A stretch of 7,449 bases of DNA from contig SKMM01000144.1 in the NCBI GenBank assembly GCA_007121055.1, positions 1-7,449 of the forward strand, given 5' to 3'. The notes under the pieces were generated by a model. The model ran no database searches. It was given only the letters and a program-made list of their open reading frames with translations, and was not told the origin of the DNA. Below are positions 6,746 through 7,449 of the stretch, in pieces. Within the stretch, counting starts at the first letter, position 1. Each line of letters begins with the position of its first letter. A program made the translations under genes and the position numbers. This DNA comes from Paracoccaceae bacterium (GTDB taxonomy: Bacteria > Pseudomonadota > Alphaproteobacteria > Rhodobacterales > Rhodobacteraceae).

Positions 6746-6861
6746 ACGTTCCGTGAGGGCCCGGACCTTCCGCTTCTCGCCGCCTAATCCGCCCCAACCG
6801 TCCTCGCTTCGAGGCGAAGACAACTTACTCTTCGTCACTCAAAGCGTTGCAAGACACGCTT

Positions 6862-6887
6862 AGGATCGCCAGTGTAAGGATCGCTGG
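6862..6887 (+). repeat. Imperfect AGGATCGC direct repeat beside the IS end
   Basis: AGGATCGCCAG at 6862-6872 recurs as AGGATCGCTGG at 6877-6887, a 15-bp period with two differences, ending 12 nt before the IS. The second copy runs into the inverted tRNA 3' end at 6885-6895. Function unknown. Confidence 0.35.
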
Positions 6888-6895
6888 CTCCGGCG
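6885..6895 (-). repeat. Inverted 11-bp copy of the tRNA-Asn 3' end
   Basis: TGGCTCCGGCG at 6885-6895 is the exact reverse complement of 6448-6458, the last acceptor strand, discriminator and CCA of tRNA-Asn. The match stops 3 nt (AAG) before the IS terminus at 6899. It could be the end of a second, reverse-strand tRNA cut by the IS, an att-site remnant, or chance in GC-rich DNA. Confidence 0.4.
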
Positions 6896-6898
6896 AAG

Positions 6899-7449
6899 TG
6901 AACCGCGCCGGGTCTGCCGGAGGCTGGTTTGGCTTAGTTACGCGGCCATAGGCCCGGCTTCCAGAGCGGCGTAGAAGTTGGCCTCGGCTTCGGCTGGCGG
7001 GATGTTCCCGATGGGCTCCAGCAGGCGGCGGTTGTTGAACCAGTCCACCCATTCCAGCGTGGCGTATTCCACAGCCTCGGAACTGCGCCATGGTCCGCGG
7101 CGGTGGATGACCTCGGCCTTGAACAGGCCGTTGATGGTCTCGGCCAGGGCGTTGTCGTAGCTGTCGCCGACGCTGCCGACCGAGGGTTCGATGCCTGCGT
7201 CGGCGAGGCGCTCGGAGTAGCGGATGGACAGGTATTGCGAGCCCCTGTCGCTGTGGTGGACCAACCCCATGCCCTTCCCAGGGCGGCGATCATGCACCGC
7301 CTGTTCCAGGGCATCGAGGACGAACCCCGTATGCGCCGAGGTGCTGACACGCCAGCCGACGAGCTTGCGGGCGTAAGCGTCGATGACGAAAGCCACGTAG
7401 ACGAAGCCCTTCCAGGTGGCGACGTAGGTGAAGTCGCTGACCCACAGCA
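6899..7449 (-). mobile_element. IS3-family insertion sequence, right-end portion, runs off window
   Basis: The transposase gene at 6938 onwards points to this edge, so this is the 3' (right) end of the element. Outside the transposase stop the sequence ends with TGAACCGCGCCGGG at 6899-6912. This is the 5'-TG and G/C-rich terminal inverted repeat style of IS3-family elements, and the repeat probably reaches about 6925. Read through the stop on the coding strand it gives SLRQTRRGS, a read-through typical of IS3-family right ends. The flanking target duplication should be the 3 or so bases at 6896-6898 (AAG), but the left end is outside the window and cannot be compared. Confidence 0.8.
6938..7449 (-). 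CDS. IS3-family DDE transposase (OrfB), 5' end outside window
   Basis: This is the C-terminal part of an IS3-family transposase, the integrase-core (rve) catalytic domain that cuts and joins IS ends. The frame is open to the window edge; reading back from GTG at 7396 it continues as LWVSDFTYVATWKGFVYVAF, so 7396 is not the true start. All three catalytic residues are visible: Asp in WVSDFTYV (codon 7433-7435), Asp in HHSDRGSQYLS and Glu in DNALAETING, the last two separated by 35 residues as in the family's DD(35)E. The C-terminus (NRRLLEPIGNIPPAEAEANF) is also typical. The stop is TAA at 6938-6940. In this family OrfB is usually made by a -1 frameshift from orfA, which would lie past the right edge. 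The visible catalytic part looks intact. Confidence 0.93.
   Translation of the reverse strand, partial: LWVSDFTYVATWKGFVYVAFVIDAYARKLVGWRVSTSAHTGFVLDALEQAVHDRRPGKGMGLVHHSDRGSQYLSIRYSERLADAGIEPSVGSVGDSYDNALAETINGLFKAEVIHRRGPWRSSEAVEYATLEWVDWFNNRRLLEPIGNIPPAEAEANFYAALEAGPMAA

Larger units (their letters stand above)
6459..6898. other. Gene-free, lower-GC junction between tRNA-Asn and IS
   Basis: About 440 bp separate the tRNA 3' end from the insertion sequence. Base composition is visibly less GC-rich than in the housekeeping genes, and stops are frequent in most frames. Open frames such as 6678-6863 on the forward strand have no recognised domain or convincing ribosome site. The stretch instead holds short repeats: TGGGTTG twice (6478-6484, 6493-6499), AGGGTAACA twice (6524-6544), a CTGTCAG trio (6661-6745), nested CGAAG hairpins (6802-6834), an AGGATCGC direct repeat (6862-6887) and an inverted tRNA 3' end (6885-6895). 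It looks like the edge of an integrated element or its remnant; this is inference because no integrase is seen. Confidence 0.5.

Noticed and set aside
6678..6863. Forward 61-codon frame in the tRNA-IS junction
   Set aside because: No recognised domain, no clear ribosome site, unremarkable composition; not enough to call a gene.
1..7449. CRISPR array, toxin-antitoxin pair, defence or retron system
   Set aside because: I looked for regular spaced repeats, paired small genes and reverse transcriptases on both strands and saw none; the window is housekeeping genes plus a tRNA-IS junction.

Overview
The window reads as a stretch of chromosome from a high-GC alphaproteobacterium, most likely of the Rhodobacteraceae/Paracoccaceae type. 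The grounds are strong G/C bias at third codon positions, the gene order obgE-proB-proA, and the look of the CcmE, ArgC and ProB proteins. The assignment is by protein appearance and synteny from memory, not by a search.

Positions 1-116 hold GC-rich hairpins and no convincing gene. Positions 117-3513 hold a tight forward operon: obgE (ribosome-associated GTPase), proB (glutamate 5-kinase) and proA (gamma-glutamyl phosphate reductase). Adjacent genes overlap by 13 and 4 nt, so they are probably co-transcribed and translationally coupled. ProB and ProA perform the first two steps of proline synthesis from glutamate. Positions 3514-3759 form a convergent intergenic region with a perfect 9-bp hairpin that may stop transcription from both sides.

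Positions 3760-6231 hold a reverse-strand block read in the order murI (glutamate racemase, cell wall), argC (N-acetyl-gamma-glutamyl-phosphate reductase, arginine) and ccmE (periplasmic heme chaperone for cytochrome c). argC and ccmE are 34 nt apart and probably co-transcribed. murI is separated from argC by 101 nt. Four of the six housekeeping genes act on glutamate or a glutamate derivative.

The right end changes character. A complete tRNA-Asn(GUU) with encoded CCA (6384-6458) is followed by about 440 bp of lower-GC DNA with no recognisable gene. This stretch has tandem AGGGTAACA repeats, a CTGTCAG repeat trio and, at its far edge, an 11-bp inverted copy of the tRNA 3' end. It ends where an IS3-family insertion sequence begins at 6899. 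The IS transposase gene runs off the right edge of the window. The layout is that expected at a tRNA-associated integration site decayed and invaded by an IS, but no integrase is visible.

I found no novel defence system, CRISPR array or unknown multi-gene system. The observations most worth following are all in the tRNA-IS junction.
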